Of a stretch of DNA of 64,000 nucleotides, positions 1-10,520 are shown piece by piece. The notes under the pieces were generated by a model. That model did no database searches and was not told the DNA's origin. It saw only the letters and a program-made list of their open reading frames with translations. The DNA comes from Sorghum bicolor (Eukaryota; Streptophyta; Magnoliopsida; Poales; Poaceae): positions 46,867,276-46,931,275 of the forward strand of contig NC_012876.2 of the NCBI RefSeq assembly GCF_000003195.3. The letters are read 5' to 3'. The translations under genes and the position numbers were made by a program. Position 1 is the first letter of the stretch; every line of letters begins with the position of its first letter.

Positions 1-359
1 CCTTTAGGTCGGTGGAAATCTCCTGCAAAGCAGAGTCCTGATTGGACTCAGGAGGTGGGCGGGCGCCCTGACCAACTGGGCGGGCGCACAGGGTCTGGCC
101 CCGTTTCGCCTCCGCTTCGGTCTCGTGGCTTCTGGAGTCTTCTAGATGTAAGATAATTGCGCAGCACGTTAATATCTTTACGTAATCCCGACGTGTGGGC
201 CTTTCTTCCGTATTTCCTGATAACCCCCTGCAGAAATAGACAAACACCAAAACTCGTGGAATTCTGTCAGATAAAACCCTAAGTCTAGATGTTGATTTCA
301 TTTGGATCCTTTTCTTTATTTATTTGATAATTAAATTTGATACTTAAGGACCGTCAACA
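1..359 (-). repeat. E1 3' LTR, partial (only its U3 start is in the window)
   Basis: Matches the 5' LTR segment ending at 6979, including the terminal ..CCGTCAACA (reverse complement TGTTGACGG). It holds two GC boxes at 57-68 and 78-89, 21 bp apart; the 5' LTR of the same element has lost one of them. The U3 part with an open minus-strand frame, seen in every LTR of this family, is also present. Confidence 0.85.
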
Positions 360-371
360 AACTCCCCCAAG
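360..371 (-). other. E1 polypurine tract
   Basis: The reverse complement reads CTTGGGGGAGTT immediately before the 3' LTR terminus TGTTGACGG. The same tract stands before the LTRs at 53448 and (as CTTCGGGGAGCT) 59572. It would prime plus-strand cDNA synthesis. Confidence 0.8.
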
Positions 372-2542
372 ATTACCTCTTGCTCGTCCCTGAGCAAGGA
401 TAGACTCAGCTATGGATCATAAGTTGTTACAATATTTAAAAATTGACGGTACACATACTTTTTAAATAAGATCTCATCTCTGAGTTAGAGTAAACTGTCA
501 ATACTTAAAACTTACTTACTTTACCTCCACTATGGGACTTGTAACCGTCACTTCTATCTTGAGTAGTTAAAAGATAGAACAGTCTAGTCAAGTGCCATGT
601 CTCTAATTCTTGATCAGCTATAGCTCTGGGGTTTTTGCAGATTTTCAAATAAAACTCAGAGATTCCTTGAATGACTCTCTCAGGTCTCTCTTTTGTGGTA
701 TTTCTGGATCCTTACCAAGGCAGTGATGGTATATGCCTTCTCTCAAGATATGTAGTATTTGTGGTATAAGGCATAGTGACATTGCCTTCTCTCTCACCCT
801 ACTCTAATAAGGCTTTAATATCTGGAGCTCATAGGTGGGAAATAAAGTATACATACTTACAAGACATGTATTGCATAGTCAAACCATGGATCCAAAGTAA
901 CAAGCCAATAAGTTTAATCAAGATGTGCATGTGTGGCGAATGAATGATGTATGGTGATGATGGTGATAGCAATGGTGAAAACAATGGTGGTGGAAGTCTA
1001 ATTCTACTTTGCTCTTTTGAAGGCATACATACCTTTCTTGCTTTTTTGAAACTTTATGAGGAGAATGAGATGCTCTATATATATTTTTTTCTTTTCTCTC
1101 AGGTGGGTATCTGGCATCCCTAATTCTACCGTTGGACACTTGTCTATTTTTACCTCTCGTCTCACTTTCTCTTTTCTTTCGAGGTTCCGAGCACTTGCTC
1201 CTTTTTATTTCCTCGTATTTCTCTCTCTTTTTTTTATTAGAGCACTCATCTCTTGAGATAATATAGCAAGTGGTAGTAACAAGATAACTCGAGCATTTAT
1301 TTCACAAGGGAAAAATAAAAATATTTTTGGTTATTCTCTCCCGGATTAGGAGTGGAATATTTTTGGGTGGTTCTGGAGATGGAAATGGATGGATATATGT
1401 GGATGGTACTTCCGGAGTAGAAGTAGCATATATGAGTGAACGTGCAAGTAAAATCTTGATTTAACCACATGACAAGTTCCTAAGGGTCTACACAGCTTGA
1501 CCACACTCAATGCTCATAAGCAGTAAATAGTAAATGTGTAGCTCAAAGTCTAGCAAGCATGTATATATAGCTGTGGTAGGAATTTGAACTCTCATCATAC
1601 AGGAACTCATCATGCAACATTTGAAAGATAAAATTCTCCAGAATTCTAGCATCTCTAGGAACAAATAAACAGCAGCTCAACCTTCCCATATCGTATCCGT
1701 TAACAACTTAGACTTCAGATCAAGTTTTTATCCCACAAGTTTAGGTCTAGAGCAAGCTTTAAATTATAACAGTTATATCTAAACTTGAGAGAGAATTTAA
1801 AATGTGCAAATTAGGCAGAGCAACTATTCATCATATCCATGCTTAAGTTTTATTTAGATACAGATTAGCATAGCCACTTTATTTATTTATTAAACACACT
1901 AAGCAAAAGATATATATATAAGCATAAAATCTTTATTTGGTTTTTTCATAGTTATGTATTTTAATATTCTAAAATAATATAAGTATAAAGATAGATAGAT
2001 AGAAATACTTATCGAGATAAATGGGGGTGCTCTCCCCCAAGCTGAATTTTGACGTAATTTCTCTTGATGTAGCTAGCAGGTGGCAGAGGTGTATTTGAAA
2101 GTCAGCAGCATTCTGACAGCGATTAGAATGTCCTCCGTCTACTAGTCTTCTTGACTCTTAAATTCTGTGGAGCTCAAATAGACAACAAAGCTTGTGGAAC
2201 TGATTAAGTGTTAGCATAAATATCTAGCCTTAATCATCTTGAGACTCCTTAATAATTATTACTCCCTGTTTTTATATTTTTATTTTATAAAGCAGAAAAG
2301 AAATTTTTATTTTATTTTTATGCCACCACAGTGAGTGTACTTATGGGTTTTATACCACTCGCATACTCACATGGGGCTTACTTTACTTTTTCATATTTTA
2401 TTTTCTTTTTAAGATAGTACGAACATGATTAACTAATTAAACTATTTTAAATAATTTGAAAGGGAAAGGATAACTACCAAGTTTACCTCTTGGCAAGGCG
2501 TTCGGTGTTTTTAAGTCCTCCGAACGGGACTCTCCATTTTCT
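372..2542 (-). other. E1 3' non-coding region (2.2 kb)
   Basis: No coding frame of substance lies between the protease ORF stop and the polypurine tract. The region is AT-rich and has a short GATA run at 1990-2002. It is conserved in the other copies (51289-53447, 57379-59571, 63457-64000), so it is part of the element. In autonomous relatives this interval would lie beyond pol; here nothing recognisable is encoded. Confidence 0.7.
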
Positions 2543-4375
2543 TTAATCGTCCTGAGGTTCGTCGGGTGGCGTAGTCGGTACTTCCGGCGGCGCCTCCTCT
2601 TCATGTATAGTTATCTTCATTTTCCACACCTGACTTGGTGCTTCCGTCTCCTCTGGATAATTCTGTTTAAACTCTACGTCTTCTGACCTTATCACTTCAC
2701 CTTCGTAGTCTGCCCATCCGTCCTTGATGATCTGCCTCCTCTGGCTGCGGTTGCGTCTTTTCCTTACCTGCTTAGATTCTTCAACGATATAGTTAGGGTC
2801 AGTAAAGTAACGGCGTACCTTCTCTGAGGTGAAGTGCATATGGGCTTCTCCGGTTCCAATGTAGATAATTGCTTTAACGGTGCTGAGGAATGGTCTTCCA
2901 AGGATGATGGGTGGATCGTACTCATCTTCTCCCATGTCAATAACCTGAAAGTCTGTGTAGACAAAGTGATCGTCTATTTTGACTGGGACATCAGTTACTA
3001 TTCCTTTAACTTCTCGAAATGTCTGATCTACCATCTGGAGCTGAATGTATGTTGGTCTTAGTGGCATGGTCCCGAACAAGAGCCGATAGGTGACTGCGGC
3101 CATTATGTTGACGCCCGATCCGGTGTCACAAAATGTCTTGTAGAAATTGTATCCATTTATGGAGCAGTAAATGCTTGGCATTCCTGGGTCGTCCTTCTTG
3201 GTCAAAAGCGGTGACTTAAGTTGGTGATCTTGGCCTCCATGAACTACAGTGACCATCTTAGCTGACTCGGTCCACACTTGCTTGTTCCTGTTCCTCCTGT
3301 TGGTCCTCTTCCTTGATTCACGTCTGGATTGATCTGGAATTTGTGTAGTCTTGTTCTTGAAGAAAAATATCTCCTTCCTCCCTTTGACGTAGAAACTGAT
3401 CTTGGCAGCTCTAGCGTAGATGATAGCTCCCGTGGTATTCAAGAATGGCCTCCCTAAGATGATAGGTGCTCTCTCATCATTTCCGGTCTCTACCACTACG
3501 AAGTCTGCTGGGGCATATAAGGTACCAACTCGGACACAAAGGTTCTTCACTATTCCTTTTGGAAAAGTTATCGTCTGATCTGCAAACTGCAAACACATGG
3601 TTGTTTCTAATAAAGGATATGTAAAGAATTTTTTGTAGAGTACCCTGGGTATAATGTTGACACTGGAGCCAAAGTCACAGAGTGCTTCTGGGACGTTCAC
3701 CATGCCGATGGAGATCGGGATGACGGGGCGTCCTGGATCGCCTCTCTTGACCGGCAGAAGGTCAGTAGAGAATTCATTGACGGGGTTACTCCAATTACCT
3801 GCGTCAAACATGTCTACAAGATTTGCAGATTCTAATCCTTCCGGTTGTGATGGTATACCGGGGTTAGTAGCAGGAACAGCAGCAGCAATTTGATTTAACT
3901 GAGATTCAATCATTTTATTGAAGCTAATTTGATTCTTGATGGCAGTAGAGAAATTATCCATTCTATTATTTATATTTTCTAGCATTTTATCATTAGATGC
4001 CAATTTCTTAGATAGGTTATCCATTAGCTTTCCTTGATTAGACACTAACTCTCTCAAAGGTGGAAAATTATTATTATTGTTGTAAGAATTGTTACCTTGA
4101 TAATTACCTGAGTAGTTAGGCCTCTGTTGATTCCAACCTTGATTTTGTTGAGGACGGTTGTAGTAGTTGTTGTTGTTGTTGTTGATGTAGTTCACATCCT
4201 CAAGTATCTCAGGGCAGTGATTGCCTGAGTGTCCAGTGTCTCCACACTCCTCACAAGTCATGTGAGAGTCGTAGATGTGCATATCTTCTTTCTTATCTCC
4301 AGCTCTATCGTCGAGCTTCTTCATGAGCAGGTCTAGCTTTGCAGACAACATGTCTACCTCCTTCAGCTGATGCAT
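2543..4375 (-). CDS. Gag C-terminus with CCHC knuckle and two tandem retropepsin-like modules (610 aa)
   Basis: Nucleocapsid and protease part of the element. A zinc knuckle CX2CX4HX4C uses C41, C44, H49 and C54, followed by an Asn-rich stretch (about 65-105). Two aspartic protease-like modules follow. Module 1 has CDFGSS at 233-238 (D234) and ILGRPF at 306-311. Module 2 has CDTGSG at 416-421 (D417) and ILGRPF at 491-496. Each is introduced by a K-x-DPG-P segment and followed by an Arg/Lys-rich tail (351-365 and 538-547), so the unit of duplication is about 180 residues. Only module 2 keeps the canonical DTG. The ORF is in frame with the upstream gag, separated by a single TAG and seven codons. 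No RT follows. This is the most intact copy of four in the window. Confidence 0.8.
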   Translation of the reverse strand: MHQLKEVDMLSAKLDLLMKKLDDRAGDKKEDMHIYDSHMTCEECGDTGHSGNHCPEILEDVNYINNNNNNYYNRPQQNQGWNQQRPNYSGNYQGNNSYNNNNNFPPLRELVSNQGKLMDNLSKKLASNDKMLENINNRMDNFSTAIKNQISFNKMIESQLNQIAAAVPATNPGIPSQPEGLESANLVDMFDAGNWSNPVNEFSTDLLPVKRGDPGRPVIPISIGMVNVPEALCDFGSSVNIIPRVLYKKFFTYPLLETTMCLQFADQTITFPKGIVKNLCVRVGTLYAPADFVVVETGNDERAPIILGRPFLNTTGAIIYARAAKISFYVKGRKEIFFFKNKTTQIPDQSRRESRKRTNRRNRNKQVWTESAKMVTVVHGGQDHQLKSPLLTKKDDPGMPSIYCSINGYNFYKTFCDTGSGVNIMAAVTYRLLFGTMPLRPTYIQLQMVDQTFREVKGIVTDVPVKIDDHFVYTDFQVIDMGEDEYDPPIILGRPFLSTVKAIIYIGTGEAHMHFTSEKVRRYFTDPNYIVEESKQVRKRRNRSQRRQIIKDGWADYEGEVIRSEDVEFKQNYPEETEAPSQVWKMKITIHEEEAPPEVPTTPPDEPQDD

Positions 4376-4396
4376 ACCTCCACCTCTCTTGCGTGT

Positions 4397-5188
4397 CTAG
4401 GTCCTCTCTTCATTCCAGCTTTGGTTGGACGCCATCTTCTCCACAAGAGCTGTGGCTTGTGGTATAGTAAGAGATAAGAATGCTCCTCCAGCTGCAGCAT
4501 CCATGGTCTCTCGGGCACTGTTGCCGAGTCCATGATAAAATGTCTGCATCAATAGCCAACTCTCCATTCCATGATGGGGACATTCTAGGATGTAGTCTTG
4601 AAAGCGCTCCCATGCTTCTGGAACAGATTCATCATTTTGTTGCTGAAAACTTGTGATCTTCCCACGGAGAGCATTGGTCTTGCCCATGGGAAAGAACTTA
4701 GCCAGGAAGTTTGTTGAGCAGAGTGCCCACGTAGTATTCTTCTCCTTTGTAGCGTAGAACCACTGCTTCGCTCTTCCTAACAGTGAGAATGGGAACAGGC
4801 GAAGTAGTATAGCATCTTTGGAAACTCCTGATATGGTGAATGTGTTGCAAATCTCCAGGAAGTGTTGTAAATGAGCACTAGCATCTTCGTGTGCCTTCCC
4901 ACAGAACTGGTTGGATTGCACCATGTTGATAAGTCCAGGCTTGAGCTCAAAGTTGCCATCGATCTCTGCAGCAGGTCCAGTGCGGATGTTGTCCGTAGTG
5001 GGAGCTGAGAACTCGCGGATTGATTTGTTCGCCATGGCTTCGAACTCTGAAGACAAGTTCCGGTGATCTTCTTGATTGGATGAAGCTTCTTGCTGAAGTG
5101 TTGATGATTTCTTTAGCTTGGCTCTCGTCTTCTTGAATAATGCTTCGGGATTGTCAACAAAATTTCCCGGAAGATGTCTTCTATTCAT
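4397..5188 (-). CDS. Gag polyprotein N-terminal/capsid region (263 aa)
   Basis: Structural protein of the particle, Retrotrans_gag type. The start MNRRHLPGNF lies about 130 bp inside the primer site and is shared with the copy at 48644. The capsid core contains the familiar pattern LRLFPFSLLGRAKQWF (around residue 130) followed by TNFLAKFFP and a C-terminal helix-rich part with ECPHHGM and FYHGL. The frame ends at a TAG (4397-4399); the same frame resumes as the 610-aa ORF at 4375. The copy at 61600 has TAG at the same place, while the copy at 49436 has CTG. It could be a normal gag stop with readthrough or restart, or a shared nonsense mutation. Confidence 0.8.
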   Translation of the reverse strand: MNRRHLPGNFVDNPEALFKKTRAKLKKSSTLQQEASSNQEDHRNLSSEFEAMANKSIREFSAPTTDNIRTGPAAEIDGNFELKPGLINMVQSNQFCGKAHEDASAHLQHFLEICNTFTISGVSKDAILLRLFPFSLLGRAKQWFYATKEKNTTWALCSTNFLAKFFPMGKTNALRGKITSFQQQNDESVPEAWERFQDYILECPHHGMESWLLMQTFYHGLGNSARETMDAAAGGAFLSLTIPQATALVEKMASNQSWNEERT

Positions 5189-5323
5189 ACATTCCCCTGC
5201 ATAAGATGAAATAGGAAAATATCGGGGTAAAACTGTATGAGAGAATAGATAAGCTCAATCTTATTAGTGATGCGAATGATAACTCAAAATCTTCTATTCC
5301 ATTCCTGATTAGTAATCAACCTT

Positions 5324-5340
5324 CCCCGGCAACGGCGACA
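5324..5340 (-). other. E1 primer-binding site, tRNA-Asp type
   Basis: The minus strand reads TGTCGCCGTTGCCGGGG, one base off TGGCGCCGTTGCCGGGG. The latter is complementary to the 3' end of plant tRNA-Asp(GUC) with CCA. It sits 8 bp inside the LTR end. Confidence 0.85.
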
Positions 5341-5923
5341 AAAATGCTTGTTGGGTATTCTTAACATCACTACCAAAAGTAGACAGTTTTCTAATTCTAG
5401 TAACGGTGCCAAAAATGCCAAACCTATCCCTCATACCACTTAAGCCAAGTTGTCATCCCCAGCATGACATGAGAGACGCGGTATTGAAATATACAATTGC
5501 TCTTCTAAATAAATAATGAATGGGATCTGCAAGCGCACAGATTGATACCGATGCAGCATTTTAACCGGGAAGTATTCCAGGTATCGTTATTTATATTTTT
5601 AGCACTAGGAAGGGATTAGCAATAATCAATATTGATTACAGAATAGAATATGAGATTGAGCATCTATCATTGCATGTATAATTGAGAACATTATATCTAA
5701 CTCTTCATACAGGGATAAGTGTCACATAAAAGATATATGAAATAATAATAGTGACAAGGATAACTAATCTGATCTAGCCACATGATAAATATGATAAGCA
5801 CCTCAATTAGATACTCTAGAAAGTCATTAGCATGGTATTAGAACAAACTATAAGAATATTCCCTAAGTTATTCTCAACTATATAGTCTAGCATTATCATA
5901 GTTAGTGCAAGCATACTTAGCAA

Positions 5924-6325
5924 TCATTGCGAGACAAGACTACGCCCATGCATAGTGATATTAGCAAGGAATATGAGAAACATAGCAATCACTCCCCTGT
6001 AATAATGTTGCTCTACCAGCCCAATACACGAGAGGGGGACTATATAAGAATCAATGAAGCTGTCACAATCATGAACCACCCCACGATGTGGCATATTGGG
6101 TACAATCGCAGATAAATACGGTATAAGCACCACGCCTACACAGTATCTATCATTTACCCATGGATCCGATGGATAAACGCTATACGATCCTAAGCATGTA
6201 TATAGATCCAATATAACTAAGCCAAGTACATAACTATGATAAACTAAGAACAATATAATCTTGAATATAAGCAAGTAGAGCAAAGTCATAAGCAATATAT
6301 TGAAGTAGAACAAAGTCATATTCAT
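5924..6325 (-). CDS. Small hydrophobic ORF inside type A LTR (133 aa), uncertain
   Basis: The first 45 residues are Leu/Ile/Phe/Tyr-rich and would form one or two membrane segments; the rest is polar. It starts at ATG a few hundred bases downstream of the LTR TATA box, so it would be in the leader of the transcript. An almost identical frame is open in the LTR at 54108-54524 (138 codons) and is split by a stop in the one at 47484-47902. I recognise no family. AT-rich sequence can give such frames by chance, so coding is doubtful. Confidence 0.25.
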   Translation of the reverse strand: MNMTLFYFNILLMTLLYLLIFKIILFLVYHSYVLGLVILDLYTCLGSYSVYPSDPWVNDRYCVGVVLIPYLSAIVPNMPHRGVVHDCDSFIDSYIVPLSCIGLVEQHYYRGVIAMFLIFLANITMHGRSLVSQ

Positions 6326-6572
6326 AATATTAAAGAATAAAGATAATTAGAAAGCAACTAGAAGCACAATTAGAGAATTACCAAGAATCCTCTTGACAGA
6401 TCCGGAAACCAATCGAAGATTGACTCCTTCTAATTCTAATCCTATGTAGCTATGCTAATCTAGATATCTAATTGATGTGGTGGCTCTAATCTTGATCAGA
6501 GGCTTCTTCTCCCTTGATGGAACAATGAATTAGGGTTGAGAGGCTCTCTCCTCCAGGGGCCAGGGGGTCTGG

Positions 6573-6579
6573 TTTTATA
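6573..6579 (-). promoter_or_regulatory. TATA box of E1 5' LTR
   Basis: The minus strand reads GGGACTATAAAACCAGACCC. The same TATAAAA in the same context occurs at 47246, 53870 and 59994. Confidence 0.7.
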
Positions 6580-6979
6580 GTCCCTTCAAGTGAATATGGG
6601 CCCTTGGATCAAACCCACATAGACTGTATGGTTTAGATTCATCCTTTAGGTCGGTGCAAATCTCCCGCAAGCAGAGTCCTGATTGGACTCAGGAGGTGGG
6701 CGGGCGCCCAGGGTCTAGCCCCGTTTCGCCTCCGCTTTTGTCTCGTGGCTTCTGGAGTCTTCTAGATGTAAGATAATTGCGCAGCACGTTAATATCTTTA
6801 CGTAATCCCGACGTGTGGGCCTTTCTTCCGTATTTCCTGATAACCCCCTGCAGAAATAGACAAACACCAAAACTCGTGGAATTCTGTCAGATAAAACCCT
6901 AAGTCTAGATGTTGATTTCATTTGGATCCTTTTCTTTATTTATTTGATAATTAAATTTGATACTTAAGGACCGTCAACA

Positions 6980-9900
6980 GTGATCCTGACTAATTAGGAT
7001 TCAGGTTTTATATATACTGGACAAGGAAGGGTATATATATGCAGCAAGGGTTTCATCCAACTCCTATACTTAATGCAACAATACATATATAACATATATA
7101 TAATCATTCACTTTCAAAAAGTAGGAGGCTTATAATGCTCTGGGGCTTGCCTGGAATGTGACACCGAGTCAGATTAGTTAGCTTGCTCCGTCTTGGTGAC
7201 ATCTAAGATCATAACACTTGCTTAATCATTCCATCTTCGGGATGATCCACCCTCATGTCCTTCACGTGGTTCATCTAGCGTACCTGGATGACATGCAAGA
7301 TGCAAGTGCATGAACACATGGAAGTGCAATAGACAAAGCATTACACACAAGAAGCACGGCAAGAGCATGGTTACACTAAACACACTTAAGCACATCTCAA
7401 TGCTCAACTTAATGATCACACAACCAACATGCTAAGCCAACAAGGAATGCAACACTAAACATATTAGACATGGCATACATGTTTCACCAAGTCTCAGGTA
7501 AATTAACTTGGCCATTACCAAAGACATGAGTCATACATAGCAATATACCAAGCAACAACAATACAAGGAATCTACCATTTTTAGGACTGTTAACAGCAGC
7601 TGTGAAAATAAATCATAACTGGAGTTACACAACTCCAAAAGACATGAATTAATACATTCTGGAAAGCTTAAGAAATTATCTACATTTGATATTTAGACAT
7701 CAAACCATGATTCTCAACTTAAGCTGGTCGAAATTATAAAGTTCCCGAATCTGTCCCTGACAAACAGAGAGCAGCCATTTCTGGAATCAAACTTTGAACA
7801 GACATAACTCACAAACCACATAACCAAATACTACCAAATTTTGACAGCATCTAGATAAATGAATTATCTACAACTTTGATATAAACAAGATTCCCAGAAG
7901 ACATCATTTACATACTGTAATCCAAACAGTCCCAGAAACTGTCCAGAGACAACAATTGCAAACAATTAATTATTAACTTATGTTTCAAACATGCATTTGA
8001 GCAAAACCATTGTTACCAACAGTTTGCACCTATCTAAAGAACACCAGAAAACATAGTGGTCATTACCAAATAATTTATTTAATGCCTTCCTTAATTTATT
8101 TGGATAATAAGGTGAATTAAAGAACATATACCAAACTTGCACAGTAAATTCTACAAAAATTACAGTAGCCTCTGAATAACATCAATAGACTACTGTATCA
8201 ATTTGACTGCATTTGAATAAGCATAGCAACATCTATGAAAAAGATAAATTGCTATTGCAATTAACCATGTGAGAGCAAGATAAATGCACAAACCAAATTT
8301 TCTTCACACACATGGTCATATCATATATAAACATGATACAAAAATATCATAGAATTGTACTGTAACAACATTTTCTATTTTTACATTTTTATTTATAATT
8401 ATAAACCATTTATCAAGCCCTATGCAAGTTAAATCAATAACTCAACCACACTGCAACCAAAAATCATGAAACTTTTAGCATGCATCAAGCATCACAAGAA
8501 TAGCATGCCACAAAAGTTTCACTTCAATTGGATCTACACAGCAACAGTTATACAAAAGACAAACTCAACTAGTATTAAAAACCTAGCTGCATAAATCATT
8601 TTCTACAGCTAAAACTTTAAACTAAAACATGGCATATTATAGATCTACTGCATAGAGAATTTTATAAGGATTCCAAAAAGTCTACATTTGCTAATTTACG
8701 ATTTTTCTATGATTTTATATGGATTTTCAAAGTTCCAGCATTTCTTCAAAACAAATAGGTCCTCAAAGCACTATTCATCTGAGTCATGAGTTCTGCAGAA
8801 AACCCCCTGGCTTTTGTCGAATTCAACCCCGAGGTCCTTGGTCGCGAGGAAAACAGAGGAGCTCGCCGGAGCTTCTTGTTCCGGCCGGTCGGAGCCTCGT
8901 CGGCGGCGATGGAGGGGTGGGGAAGCATCAGGGCACGGAGCCGCACCCGTAGGTGGCCACGGCTCGGCCAAAGGTGGCCCGTGGCTCCCTGGCCACGCAC
9001 ACATGTCGACGGCGACGGCGGCGGTCAGTGGTGGTGGCACTCCGGCGGTCTTCCACCTCGGCCGAGGGGCGCTGGCTGTAGAGGAGGAAGAGGCGGAGGC
9101 GGTGGTGGTGCTGGCTGAGCGTGGGAGCGCTTGGATGAGAAGGAACAACGGCGGCCATGGAGCTCCGCGACGGTCATGGCGGGGTGCGGCCGTTCGCCGG
9201 CGTTAAGACGCGGGAGAAGGCTGAGAGAGCGTCTGGGAGTGAGCAGAGGGGCGAGTGGACCTCGGCGTCCACATTTGGAGGGGCGAGGGCGCTTGTACAC
9301 GCGGCAGGAAGGGTGATGCGCTGCTGCTCCGCATGGTCGCCACGGCGACATTTCACCGAACACGTGGCGCGCGTCGGAGTACACATAGTGGGATGCGAAT
9401 TTGGACCATTTCTGTGCTGAATTTGGACATAGGCCAAAAACGAAGTTTGCAAACCTCGGCCTGCTCTCCAACTTTGATTCAGAGTGCAAAGCCATTAGAG
9501 TAACAGATTAAGAGATAATATGATGTCAAACCTTGAGTGTCAATGAATTGATAAAGATTAGCAAAACTCAAAATTGTTGACCAAAACGAAGTCCAACTGG
9601 TGTCATCTTTTGGTATGCTCTTGGCCACAATATATACTCCAACTTTTATACTGGGACCCAAGCACGTTGTTGAACAAAATTTGGAGAACGCGGAATGCCA
9701 ACGTGATGAACTGTAATCCCAGACTTAGAAATTCGAAGTGCTAGAAATTATAGCAGATTCAATCTTGTGACCATTATTTGACATGCTTAGATGATGATTC
9801 AGATATGAGGCCTTAAACAAATTTTGTAGAATATGAACTGAGCTACAACTTTTGTTAGAGGCTCAAAGACTGTTTCAGCTTGGTTAGAAACCTACAAAGC

Positions 9901-10520
9901 TCCCAATTAGGACACCCAAAACTGAAACACTGATGACAGCCAAATTTCTGAGATCCAAAACAGCACTGCATTTGAATCTTGTGAGCTTAATTTGACTAGG
10001 ATAGGTACCAAACTAGCTCTTGACCTTTAAATAAAGTTTGTTCTACAGAAGCAAAACTACAACTTTTATTTATGGTCAAACCTCATAACTGGTTCCAAAG
10101 TCAAACTTTCACTTTGGTCAAAGTAGCAACTTGATAAAGCTCAAACTAGGGTTTTAGAGCAATTGAAGCATTTTCTTGGCACAAGCTTAACATGAACCCT
10201 TCATGACCTTTGTCGTAGAGTTCATCTAGAGTCACTTGGTCAAGATTGCAAGGTAAGGTTAGTAACCCAAGGTTCCGTTCACTTAATAAGGTCATTCCAA
10301 CAATCATGTAACTTATCCTTTCATTTGACCTTTTGAAACCAAACTTCACGAAACTTTTTGTGTGATCAACCTAGGTAGAGATGGAGATGATACACATGAA
10401 AGAAGCACCATCAGCAACCACAAGCTTTAATATGTAGGATCATCAAGCATTCACTTGTCACAACATCAAAGTATGTTTCATACTATCATATATGAACAAA
10501 TGATGCTTATGCTCATGAAA
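6980..10520 (-). repeat. K: chromovirus-type LTR, copy 1 (partial, cut by the E1 insertion)
   Basis: 6980-8830 matches 17186-19036 and 10150-10520 matches 19040-19410 with only scattered differences. The left part of this LTR must lie beyond E1, outside the window. A GC-rich segment (8831-10148) is present here and absent from copy 2. After 10520 the two copies diverge, and the LTR terminus seen in copy 2 (ending GGTGTTACA) is not found here. No gene is present. Confidence 0.7.
8831..10148 (-). other. GC-rich segment and following 0.7 kb, present only in K LTR copy 1
   Basis: About 590 bp (8831-9420) is strongly GC-rich, with many CGG and GGC triplets and overlapping open frames on both strands in all phases. 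That pattern fits base composition, not a gene. The remaining 0.7 kb returns to AT-rich sequence. In LTR copy 2 the flanks are joined directly around 19036-19040, so this is probably a deletion there. Confidence 0.55.

Larger units (their letters stand above)
1..6979 (-). mobile_element. E1: Athila-like non-autonomous LTR retrotransposon, 3' LTR truncated by the window edge
   Basis: Read on the minus strand the order is 5' LTR (6979-5349), tRNA-Asp primer site, gag (5188-4397), CCHC plus double protease ORF (4375-2543), 2.2 kb of non-coding DNA, polypurine tract and the beginning of the 3' LTR (359-1). No reverse transcriptase, RNase H or integrase is present, so it would need enzymes in trans. 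The Athila-lineage call rests on the tRNA-Asp primer site and the gag sequence type (inference). The base after the 5' LTR starts GTGAT (6980-6984), the expected target-site duplication; the matching copy lies left of the window. A related uninterrupted sequence at 17181-17195 shows the empty site. Confidence 0.85.
5349..6979 (-). repeat. E1 5' LTR, type A (1631 bp)
   Basis: Termini are TGTTGACGG..ACCCAACA on the minus strand. A TATA box lies at 6573-6579. The U3 has only one of the usual two GC boxes (around 6697-6709). The transcribed half contains an open frame of 133 codons (5924-6325) with a hydrophobic N-terminus that recurs in the other type A LTRs. Confidence 0.85.

Noticed and set aside
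8746..9503. Overlapping open frames on both strands in the GC-rich block
   Set aside because: All phases are open because stop codons are rare in GC-rich DNA. Translations are low-complexity Arg/Pro/Gly and show no domain.
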